Of a stretch of DNA of 5,310 bases, positions 1 to 5,310 are shown piece after piece. The notes below the pieces were generated by a model. The model ran no database searches. It was not told the DNA's origin and was given only the letters and a program-made list of their open reading frames with translations. Source of the DNA: JANQRV01 sp964533785 (GTDB taxonomy: Bacteria > Bacteroidota > Bacteroidia > Chitinophagales > Saprospiraceae); the NCBI GenBank assembly GCA_964533785.1, contig CAZHNG010000427.1:1-5310 (forward strand), written 5' to 3'. Each line of letters opens with the position of its first letter. The stretch's first letter is position 1. Made by a program: the position numbers and the translations under genes.

Positions 1-361
1 AAAATTTTGAGAGACGAAGTCTCGAAAAATCAAAGATTTCAAGCGTTCTTTAACTTGTTACTATAAATTAACGCTTAACCTGTCCAGACCCTACGGGCCC
101 TACGTGGCCGGCTATGGTGTTGGCCACAGGCCACAAGTTACTGATAGTGTTAAGAGTATTCTGAGTGGGGTATAAAATGCCCGCCCTATCCCGATAACAA
201 TCGGGACCACCATGCTACTATCGGACAGGAGTTCAGTCTAGAACTCACTTAATTCAAAAATTCAGTACTGAAAGAAATTATTTCATTGACTCCGTAAAAA
301 TAAACAAAAAATTTAAAATAAAAAAATATACTCTATTTTTTAAGAAAACCACCTTCCAACC
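1..361. other. Gene-free leader upstream of madL
   Basis: No coding region is supported here. Frame 1 is open from the left edge to a TAA at 64-66 (21 codons). This could be the tail of an upstream gene, but I do not recognise the peptide. Small inverted repeats are present: GAGAC/GTCTC (11-15 and 19-23) and AAGCGTT/AACGCTT (41-47 and 70-76), the latter a possible weak end-of-transcript structure. Positions 77-246 are GC-richer and structured (separate entry). Positions 247-361 are very AT-rich and probably carry the madL promoter. TTGACT at 286-291 and TATTTTTT at 334-341 resemble promoter elements but do not form a well-spaced pair, so I do not call one. The madL start has no clear Shine-Dalgarno site, which is usual in Bacteroidota. 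Confidence 0.6.
77..246. other. GC-richer structured segment, unidentified (possible mobile-element end or ncRNA)
   Basis: This stretch differs from its AT-rich flanks and is full of short repeats. It has a direct repeat CCCTACG (89-95, 98-104), GTGGCC/GGCCAC arms (104-109, 122-127) and a tandem GGCCACA pair (122-135). It also has a perfect 7-bp hairpin TCCCGAT-AACA-ATCGGGA (189-206) and a 6-bp hairpin GAGTTC/GAACTC (229-234, 241-246). A 12-bp palindrome TTCAGTACTGAA (261-272) follows just outside. One plus frame stays open from about 11 to a TAA at 169-171 but has no convincing start. I recognise no protein or RNA family. An insertion-sequence end, a dispersed repeat or a structured leader RNA are all possible. 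Confidence 0.35.
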
Positions 362-736
362 ATGAAAATATACGGTGTAGCCATTTTAGCCGCATGCTAT
401 TTGACCGGAAAACTACTAGGAGCCCTCCTCGGTCAATTCCTCCAGATTGACGGTAACGTTGGAGGTGTAGGCTTTGCCATGGCACTATTAATTATCGCAA
501 ACACGGTAGCTTACAAGAAAAAAGAGCTATCGGAAAAAACAAAACAAGGCGTTTTGTTCTGGAGTGCCATGTACATCCCGATCGTAGTAGCCATGTCGGC
601 AACGCAAAACGTCAAGGCAGCCCTGACCGGTGGTTGGGTCGCCGTAATAGTTGGCATCGGCTGCACTTTTGCCTGCTTTTTACTGGTACCAGTACTTTCA
701 AAAGTAGGCCGTCATCCTAAATCAAAGGAAGAATAA
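362..736 (+). CDS. madL: Malonate transporter subunit MadL
   Basis: Small membrane subunit of the two-component malonate:sodium symporter first described in Malonomonas rubra (MadL plus MadM), which brings malonate into the cytoplasm. The 124-residue product matches the usual family length. It begins with the typical IYGVAILAACYLTG segment and has the conserved NVGGVGFAMALLIIA stretch at residues 32-46. Four hydrophobic segments are visible, at about residues 4-27, 34-51, 63-80 and 88-114, separated by a lysine-rich loop (52-62) and followed by a charged tail. The ATG at 362 is the first in frame and gives the standard N-terminus; its leader is AT-rich without a strong ribosome site. madM starts 3 bp after the stop, so the two are surely co-transcribed. 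Family assignment is from recognised sequence pattern; substrate is inferred from the family. Confidence 0.92.
   Translation: MKIYGVAILAACYLTGKLLGALLGQFLQIDGNVGGVGFAMALLIIANTVAYKKKELSEKTKQGVLFWSAMYIPIVVAMSATQNVKAALTGGWVAVIVGIGCTFACFLLVPVLSKVGRHPKSKEE
724..731 (+). promoter_or_regulatory. Ribosome binding site of madM
   Basis: The purine run AAAGGAAG lies inside the last codons of madL, 8 nt before the madM ATG at 740. It supports that start and tight translational linkage of the two subunits. Confidence 0.55.
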
Positions 737-739
737 CCC

Positions 740-1489
740 ATGGAAACAATTGAACAATTAATCGGAAAAAACGGACTTGTATTCGCTTTTTTGTTTGTCG
801 GATTGATCATGTGGATCTCCTACGAAATTTCCTACCGGTTTACCCGCAACAAAATTCCGGGTGCTGCCATTGCTATTGCTACTGGTCTTGCGCTGGCCTA
901 CCTTGGTGAAGATAAAGGAATTGCCAACATCCCCCTATTTGCCGGTATGGCGCTATTAGGCGGTTCCATGATGCGCGATTTCGCCATCGTTGCTACCGCA
1001 ATGGGGGCCAGTTATTACGAGATCAAAAAAGCGGGACTGGCAGGCCTATTATCCCTTCTCGTTGGTATAACACTAGCCTTTTTCCTGGGAGGAACGATTG
1101 GCTACTTGATGGGATACACAGATGTGAAAAGTTTCACGACCATCGGCGCCGGTGCTTGTACTTATATCGTTGGACCGGTGACGGGTTCTGCTATCGGCGC
1201 CAGTTCGGATGTCATTGCCATTAGCATTGCTACCGGTGTGATCAAAAGTATTGTGGCCACTATTGCTACGCCGATGATTGCACCCCGGATTGGACTCGAC
1301 AATCCCCATTCGGCGATGGTTTTTGGTGGATTGATTGGAACGACCAGTGGAGTGGCTGCGGGACTTGCGGCGACCGACCCTAAATTGGTTCCGTACGGTG
1401 CCTTAACTGCTACTTTTTACACCGGGTTGGGGGTATTGTTGTGCCCTTCCTTATTTTATTTTTTATTAACGGTGCTTTGGGGAGGATGA
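740..1489 (+). CDS. madM: Malonate transporter subunit MadM
   Basis: Large membrane subunit of the MadLM malonate:sodium symporter, working with MadL encoded 3 bp upstream. The 249-residue protein is the normal family length and appears complete. Family signatures are clear: IPLFAGMALLGGSMMRDFAIVATA at about 64-87, TTIGAGACTYIVGPVTGSAIGASSDVIA at about 133-160, and SAMVFGGLIGTTSGVAAGLAATDPKLVPYGALTATFYTG at about 191-229. The Gly/Ser/Thr-rich loops in these stretches are plausible substrate or sodium paths, which is inference. About seven to nine hydrophobic segments can be drawn, starting at residue 12 and ending at 247. There is a single Asp in the SSDV motif (157). No decarboxylase gene follows; the next 520 bp hold a MITE-like element and regulatory DNA, so the unit ends here. 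Confidence 0.94.
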   Translation: METIEQLIGKNGLVFAFLFVGLIMWISYEISYRFTRNKIPGAAIAIATGLALAYLGEDKGIANIPLFAGMALLGGSMMRDFAIVATAMGASYYEIKKAGLAGLLSLLVGITLAFFLGGTIGYLMGYTDVKSFTTIGAGACTYIVGPVTGSAIGASSDVIAISIATGVIKSIVATIATPMIAPRIGLDNPHSAMVFGGLIGTTSGVAAGLAATDPKLVPYGALTATFYTGLGVLLCPSLFYFLLTVLWGG

Positions 1490-1540
1490 AAAGTTTCAAC
1501 GTAAATGGTTAACTTAAAATAAAAAACCAGATTTAAGAGG

Positions 1541-1740
1541 CTAGTACACTGTAACATAAGTTTCTTGGTGTTTTGAACCACCGGATTTTTGTCCAAATCG
1601 ATGAGGAAATGGGATTAAGGGACCCATATCCGAATATCGGCGGAGCCTCGTGGCCATAGTCCCGAAGGCGAGTACGTAACGAAGAGTTGGACAAAAAGAC
1701 GGCTTCAAAATGCAAAGAAATTTGTGTTACAGTGTACTAG
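1541..1740. mobile_element. MITE-like element, IS630-type signature (200 bp, long terminal inverted repeats)
   Basis: The ends are perfect 16-bp inverted repeats, CTAGTACACTGTAACA (1541-1556) and its complement (1725-1740). The match continues imperfectly to 37 bp with five differences (1541-1577 against 1704-1740). After a small internal loop, a further perfect 11-bp arm follows, TTTTTGTCCAA (1586-1596) and TTGGACAAAAA (1687-1697). The centre (1597-1686) is GC-richer and contains a small CCGA-ATA-TCGG hairpin (1630-1640). The outer CTAG on both sides fits insertion into a CTAG site with TA duplicated (C-TA-element-TA-G), which is the known IS630/Tc1-mariner habit. No transposase is encoded, so mobilisation would need a partner element elsewhere. 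The fold could also act as a terminator or mRNA 3' stabiliser for madLM. Confidence 0.75.
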
Positions 1741-1787
1741 ATTGTTTGAAAGAAAGTTTTTGAATTAATCTCCTAAGCAAAACACTT

Positions 1788-1856
1788 TTGGTTATTTGGT
1801 TATCAAAACGCCGCTTAAATTTCATAACCGCATAACCAAATAACCTCTATAACCAA
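1788..1856. repeat. Inverted array of 8-bp TTGGTTAT / ATAACCAA units
   Basis: Two tandem copies of TTGGTTAT (1788-1795, 1796-1803) face four copies of the reverse motif ATAACC at 1824, 1832, 1840 and 1849, spaced 8, 8 and 9 bp. Within it, GGTTATTTGGTTAT (1790-1803) and ATAACCAAATAACC (1832-1845) form a perfect 14-bp inverted repeat around a 28-nt spacer. It lies about 100 bp upstream of the predicted promoter of the copper protein gene. It could be a cooperative regulator-binding site, a dispersed intergenic repeat, or a hairpin; the sequence alone does not decide. Confidence 0.7.
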
Positions 1857-1946
1857 GTCAGTCTCAAGTTGAAAATCAGTTGACATAGACTTTTCTTTAA
1901 AGTGACAAAGTAAAACTAAAAGTGAGTCAATAAGAACAACCATTTA

Positions 1947-1975
1947 TTGACACCTACCAGATAATAGTATATTTG
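1947..1975 (+). promoter_or_regulatory. Bacteroidota-type promoter of the propeller-azurin gene
   Basis: The -33 element TTG (1947-1949, within TTGAC) and the -7 element TATATTTG (1968-1975, matching TAnnTTTG) are separated by 18 nt, close to the Bacteroidota housekeeping-sigma consensus. Transcription would start at about 1981-1984, leaving a leader of about 30 nt before the ATG at 2014. Confidence 0.6.
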
Positions 1976-2013
1976 CCTAATCTTATCTTAGCAAATCAGT
2001 CACAAAAGTTTAA

Positions 2014-3960
2014 ATGTATATTCAAATGTTAAGAAGCGTTTTTGTCATTACTGTACTTTGTGTTTTCAATTGGGGAATTATCCAAAGTCAATCCATAGAG
2101 GATTATTATAGCATTACTTCCATCAACATTCCAAAAGATATTGTTTTGGAGGTTGGAGGTCTTGCCTTTGATGACGAAGGTAACCTGGGCGTTACTACCC
2201 GTCGGGGTGAATTATGGCTGATCAAGAATCCCGGATCTGCCAATCGGCAATTTGTCCGTTTTGCCCACGGCCTGCACGAGCCGTTGGGATTAAACTATAG
2301 GGATGGTGCTTTTTACTGTTCACAGCGAGGAGAGCTGACCAAAATAATCGATAAAAACGGAGATGACATCGCCGATGTCTACCAAACCATCTACGCCTGG
2401 GAATTGGAGGGAAACTACCACGAATATTCTTACGGTCCGGTCTTTACCCCGGAAGGTGACATGCTGGTTACCTTGAATTTAGGTTGGATCGGTCGTGGTG
2501 CCAGTCTGTCTAAGTGGCGGGGATGGATGTTAAAAATCACCGAAGATGGAGAGATGGAACCCATTGCAACGGGTATGCGCTCACCCGCCGGTTTTGGCTA
2601 CAATGCCCAAGGCGATATTTTTTATACGGAAAATCAGGGTGACTGGGTAGGTTCCGGACGGATGACGCACGTTGAAAAAGGAGATTTTGTCGGTAACCCT
2701 GAAGGCTTGAAATGGACGTCTTTACCGGGTTCTCCCCTAACGCTTACACCAGAAGATATCGACGACTCTAAAGGACTGACCTTGTTTGAATACGCCCAGG
2801 AAGAACCGGCTGTAAAACCACCATCGGTTTGGTTCCCACATACCTTGATGGGTATTTCCACATCGGATATCGCCATTTTCCCTAAGGAATTTGGTCCTTT
2901 CGAAAATCAACTATTAGTGGGTGATCAGGGGCATAGTAAGATCATGCGTGTATTCCAGGAAAAAGTAAATGGCGTTTACCAGGGTGTTTGCTTTCCTTTT
3001 GTGGATGGTTTTTCATCAGGGGTATTGCGTTTTCAATGGGCACCGGATAATAAATCCTTGTACGTGGGTATGACCAGTCGCGGTTGGGCCTCCACCGGAC
3101 CGAAATCTTTTGCCTTGGAAAAACTCAATTGGTCAGGACAGGTGCCTTTTGAAATGAAAACGATCGAAGTACAACCGGATGGTTTTAAGATCACCTTTAC
3201 CAAACCCATCGATAAAACCTCCGTTGCAGCCAGCGACTTCAGCATTACTGATTTCACCTATCAATACCACCGTACTTACGGTAGCCCGGTAACGGATAAG
3301 GCAAAGCGTAAGATCAACGAACTCACCATTGCTGATGACGGCATGAGCGTCAACCTCACTATCGACCAATTCCGTCCCGGCTACATTTACGAAGTAAGAG
3401 TGCCGAAAGTAAAATCTGCCGACGGTTCTACCCTGATCCACAACGTGGGCTACTATACCCTCAACGAAATCCCGGAAGGGGGAAGAGATATGACCACTGC
3501 AACGACTTCTACGGACGAGGATGCAGGCGCTGATGCTGATGCCGCCGCTAAAAAACACATTACCGAAATGCCGGCTTCCTGGACCAACGGCCCGGACGTT
3601 ACCCTGACCATCGGCACTAAACCCGGCTTAAAATACGACAAGGCTTTCTTAAGCGTAGAACCGGGACAAAAAGTGAAACTGGAATTCAATAATCCGGATG
3701 ATATGCTGCATAACTTCGTTATTGTAAATCCCGATAAAGCAGATGCAATTGGAGAAGCGGCTATGCAGTTAGGACTGGATGGAGAAGCAATGTCCTACAT
3801 TCCGGAGTCTGATGATGTGTTGTTCCACACGACCTTATTACAACCGAATTCTTCGCAAGTGATTTATTTTGAAGCACCAACTGTACCGGGCAACTATCAA
3901 TTTGTTTGTACATTTCCAGGGCACCATTTGGTGATGCGTGGGGTATTGAAGGTGGGTTAG
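2014..3960 (+). CDS. Exported beta-propeller dehydrogenase-like protein with C-terminal azurin-type copper domain
   Basis: Predicted envelope or periplasmic redox protein of 648 residues; substrate unknown. Residues 1-27 look like a signal peptide (hydrophobic 9-23, likely cut near QSQS), supporting the ATG at 2014; Met5 is an alternative. Residues about 40-372 resemble the sorbosone/glucose dehydrogenase-like propellers, with GLHEPLGL (86-93), KNGDDIADVYQ (114-124), GNYHEYSYGP (133-142), MRSPAGFGYN (188-197) and TENQGDW (205-211). Residues about 380-485 look like an Ig-like domain. An Asp/Ala/Thr-rich linker (490-515) leads to a cupredoxin domain (about 525-648). The copper ligands are His566, Cys632, His637 and Met641. 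The CTFPGH motif is the azurin one, and the 66-, 5- and 4-residue spacings equal those of azurin (46, 112, 117, 121). Azurin Gly45 is replaced by Leu565, and the azurin disulfide is absent. No haem CxxCH is seen. It appears to be transcribed alone, and a hairpin follows. Confidence 0.88.
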   Translation: MYIQMLRSVFVITVLCVFNWGIIQSQSIEDYYSITSINIPKDIVLEVGGLAFDDEGNLGVTTRRGELWLIKNPGSANRQFVRFAHGLHEPLGLNYRDGAFYCSQRGELTKIIDKNGDDIADVYQTIYAWELEGNYHEYSYGPVFTPEGDMLVTLNLGWIGRGASLSKWRGWMLKITEDGEMEPIATGMRSPAGFGYNAQGDIFYTENQGDWVGSGRMTHVEKGDFVGNPEGLKWTSLPGSPLTLTPEDIDDSKGLTLFEYAQEEPAVKPPSVWFPHTLMGISTSDIAIFPKEFGPFENQLLVGDQGHSKIMRVFQEKVNGVYQGVCFPFVDGFSSGVLRFQWAPDNKSLYVGMTSRGWASTGPKSFALEKLNWSGQVPFEMKTIEVQPDGFKITFTKPIDKTSVAASDFSITDFTYQYHRTYGSPVTDKAKRKINELTIADDGMSVNLTIDQFRPGYIYEVRVPKVKSADGSTLIHNVGYYTLNEIPEGGRDMTTATTSTDEDAGADADAAAKKHITEMPASWTNGPDVTLTIGTKPGLKYDKAFLSVEPGQKVKLEFNNPDDMLHNFVIVNPDKADAIGEAAMQLGLDGEAMSYIPESDDVLFHTTLLQPNSSQVIYFEAPTVPGNYQFVCTFPGHHLVMRGVLKVG

Positions 3961-3987
3961 TAATAGTAACGATGATCTCACAGACAC

Positions 3988-4029
3988 ATACAACGGTCGT
4001 GGCGCGCATAGCCGCCACGACCGTTGTAT
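3988..4029. terminator. Perfect 17-bp hairpin between convergent genes (possible bidirectional terminator)
   Basis: ATACAACGGTCGTGGCG (3988-4004) and its exact complement (4013-4029) surround an 8-nt loop. It begins 27 bp after the copper protein stop and lies 21 bp beyond the minus-strand stop at 4051. It could end transcription from both sides, but neither side has a proper T-tract, so termination is inferred from position and stem strength. Confidence 0.6.
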
Positions 4030-4050
4030 CCATTTATTATGCACCGTATT

Positions 4051-4200
4051 TTAAATTTCTTCTAAAATTGAATTTCCTCTTGATTTATCACCTGAAGTCC
4101 ATTCCCATTTTTCATGGAGTCGAATTTTTCCATTCGGTAATATTTCTGGTTTTGAAAAACAAATTCCAGTCATCAATTCACCTTTTTTATTAATTTGCGT
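4051..4200 (-). pseudogene. 3' remnant of a small 'N-acetylglutamate synthase-like' protein gene
   Basis: The minus strand from about 4200 down to a TAA at 4051-4053 is open for 49 codons and reads as real protein. It contains NKKGELMTG, PEILPNGKIRLHEKW, EWTSGDKS and a final GNSILEEI. From memory this is the C-terminal half of a roughly 110-residue family in Bacteroidota often labelled 'N-acetylglutamate synthase'; that label is not biochemically supported. The N-terminal half is missing. Upstream the frame runs straight into the peptidase gene, out of phase, and meets a TGA; only an internal ATG (4173) remains. Hand-counted GC is about 29 percent (44 of 150), far below the near-50 percent of the adjoining peptidase. 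It therefore looks like a piece of another gene joined here by deletion or rearrangement, or an assembly join. Confidence 0.72.
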
Positions 4201-5310
4201 GCGACCGGTTCGGATAAGGCATCACCTGGAACTGTTTATTGTGTTTGATCAATTCGTTGATCAGCGCTTCCGCATTTTGGTAGTGGACGTTATCATCAGC
4301 CGTTCCGTGCACCAAAAGCAAGTCGCCTTCCAGGTTTTTAGCATAAGTGATCGGAGACCCTTCCATAAAGTCTTCCATATTTTCCGATGGCAGTCCCATG
4401 TAGCGCTCCTGGTAGATATTATCGTAATACAACTGATTGGCAACGGGAGCTACTGACATCCCCATTTTGTAGATTTCCGGGTAACGGAATAACAAATTCA
4501 GGGTCATTGATCCACCACCACTCCAACCCCAAACGCCAACGCGGGTAGAGTCAATAAAGTCCCACTTCATGATCTCTTTCGTCGCCATCGCCTGGTCGCG
4601 CGAATTGACTACACCGATCTTGCGGTAAATGCTTTTACGCCAATCCCGCCCTTTCAGACTCGGTGTGCCCCGGTTATCCATGGTAATCACGAGATACCCC
4701 TGCTGTGCCAGGTAATGATACCACAAAGTACCAATCCAGGAATCAGTGGCGGTTTGCCCGGCCGGTTCTCCGTAGACATTGAAGAATACCGGATACTGCT
4801 CATTTTCATCAAAACCGAGCGGCTTGATCATCCGACCATCCATTTCAACGCCGTCTTCCGTAGTGATTTGAAAAAACTCAATTTCCGGCAACGCCAGTTT
4901 CGCCATTTGCGCTTTGTACTCGGCATTATCGATCAGCACTTCCACTATTTCGTGATCCGGCAAACTGATCAGATTGCTGATAGGAGGATTATCGACACTT
5001 GAATAGCTATGGATAGCGTATTTGCCATTAGGCGCTACGTTATAATTGTTAATGCCGGAATATTCATCAGGTGTCAGCCTTTCCAGTTTTCCCGATCCAT
5101 CCAGGGGCACCCGGTATAAATAGCGCTGCGTAGCATTGTCCGGTGAAGCATTAAAATAAACATATCCCGCTTCTTCGTCGATGTGATAAGACCGTGCGAT
5201 ATCGTATTCTCCTTTGGTTAATAGGACCTCTTCACTACCGTCCATTGCGATTTTGTAAATAGTGCCTGGCCGAAAACGGCCTTTTTTTTTATTTTCTGTT
5301 CGGAGGGGCC
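4190..5310 (-). CDS. Dipeptidyl peptidase IV-type S9 serine peptidase, 5' partial and C-terminally truncated
   Basis: Exopeptidase of family S9B, normally exported or periplasmic, removing dipeptides (classically Xaa-Pro) from peptide N-termini. The frame is open to the right edge, so the N-terminus and most of the propeller, including the Glu-Glu motif, lie outside. Numbering from an internal Met (codon 5243-5245), the propeller end is at 1-118 and the alpha/beta hydrolase domain at about 120-351. Visible are the oxyanion Tyr158 (NVYGEP), nucleophile Ser242 in GWSGGG (codon 4520-4522; Gly where human DPP4 has Tyr), Asp317 and Asn319 in HGTADDNVH, and catalytic His349 in NRSHA. The protein ends only two residues after this His, whereas relatives continue about 30 residues (IYEGxGT... 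final helix). The stop is created by fusion to the remnant of another gene, overlapping it by about 11 bp. Activity or folding is therefore doubtful. The last 60 bp at the edge fit the family poorly. Confidence 0.9.
   Translation of the reverse strand, partial: PLRTENKKKGRFRPGTIYKIAMDGSEEVLLTKGEYDIARSYHIDEEAGYVYFNASPDNATQRYLYRVPLDGSGKLERLTPDEYSGINNYNVAPNGKYAIHSYSSVDNPPISNLISLPDHEIVEVLIDNAEYKAQMAKLALPEIEFFQITTEDGVEMDGRMIKPLGFDENEQYPVFFNVYGEPAGQTATDSWIGTLWYHYLAQQGYLVITMDNRGTPSLKGRDWRKSIYRKIGVVNSRDQAMATKEIMKWDFIDSTRVGVWGWSGGGSMTLNLLFRYPEIYKMGMSVAPVANQLYYDNIYQERYMGLPSENMEDFMEGSPITYAKNLEGDLLLVHGTADDNVHYQNAEALINELIKHNKQFQVMPYPNRSHAN
5268..5290 (+). terminator. Terminator-like hairpin with T9 tract, antisense within the peptidase gene
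   Basis: On the plus strand GGCCG-AAAA-CGGCC (5268-5281) is followed at once by nine T (5282-5290), the exact layout of an intrinsic terminator. It lies inside the open minus-strand reading frame of the peptidase, where it encodes a lysine run. It may be a real terminator for a plus-strand transcript, a chance, or a sign of sequence trouble near the edge. Confidence 0.4.

Larger units (their letters stand above)
1490..2013. other. Gene-free, repeat-rich spacer between madM and the copper protein gene
   Basis: No coding region is supported in 524 bp; the minus-strand 60-codon frame across 1533-1715 is a by-product of the inverted repeats. In order it holds a short AT-rich tail after madM, a 200-bp MITE-like element (1541-1740), an inverted array of 8-bp units (1788-1856), and a promoter region. 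A second promoter-like box TTGACA lies at 1880-1885, but I see no matching -7 box at the right distance. No T-tract terminator for madM is evident before the MITE, so the MITE hairpin may serve that role. Confidence 0.7.

Noticed and set aside
286..341. A madL promoter formed by TTGACT (286-291) and TATTTTTT (334-341)
   Set aside because: The boxes are about 42 nt apart, far beyond the usual Bacteroidota spacing, and neither has a good partner in this AT-rich stretch.
1533..1715. A 60-codon minus-strand frame across the MITE
   Set aside because: It arises from the inverted-repeat arms and shows no transposase motif; the element is better explained as non-coding.
1790..1856. Possible CRISPR array from the repeated ATAACC/GGTTAT units
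   Set aside because: Units are only 8 bp, nearly contiguous and in opposing orientations, with no 20-40 bp unique spacers and no cas genes.
3133..3558. A 141-codon open frame on the minus strand within the copper protein gene
   Set aside because: It lies antisense to the Ig-like region and linker of a clearly coding frame, has no recognisable family features, and is a frame shadow.
3906..4193. A 95-codon plus-strand frame overlapping the 3' end of the copper protein gene
   Set aside because: It runs through the hairpin at 3988-4029 and antisense to the small-gene remnant, whose minus-strand reading is recognisable protein. The plus-strand product is not protein-like.
4190..5245. Taking the Met at 5243-5245 as the true peptidase start
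   Set aside because: The frame stays open upstream to the window edge, and the segment begins in the middle of the propeller of a family about twice this long, so this Met is internal.

Overview
The window looks like a piece of a Bacteroidota chromosome, most likely from a Saprospiraceae-like lineage. The signs are a -33/-7 promoter of the TTG / TAnnTTTG type, A-rich leaders instead of strong Shine-Dalgarno sites, an S9B peptidase of the Bacteroidota GWSGGG type, and a fragment of a small protein family I know mainly from Bacteroidota. Taxonomy is inferred from these features only.

Layout. 1-361 has no gene; it holds a GC-richer, palindrome-rich segment (about 77-246) and then an AT-rich leader. 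362-1489 (+) is a two-gene unit, madL-madM, encoding the two subunits of a sodium-coupled malonate transporter. 1490-2013 has no gene but is densely structured: a 200-bp MITE-like element (1541-1740) with long inverted ends inserted in CTAG, an inverted array of 8-bp TTGGTTAT units (1788-1856), and a good Bacteroidota promoter (1947-1975). 2014-3960 (+) encodes an exported three-part protein: beta-propeller dehydrogenase-like domain, Ig-like domain, azurin-type blue copper domain. A 17-bp perfect hairpin (3988-4029) separates it from two convergent minus-strand pieces. These are a remnant of a small 'N-acetylglutamate synthase-like' gene (4051-4200) and, joined directly to it, a dipeptidyl peptidase IV-type S9 gene (4190 to the right edge) that stops two residues after its catalytic His.

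How the genes relate. MadL and MadM act together. No malonate decarboxylase or malonyl-CoA synthetase is visible, so malonate use must be encoded elsewhere. The copper protein and the peptidase are envelope or periplasmic functions with no evident pathway link to malonate uptake.

I see no complete new system. The most notable points are the two-gene junction at about 4190-4201, the MITE whose arms pair better as plus-strand RNA than as DNA, and the inverted 8-bp repeat array upstream of the copper protein gene.
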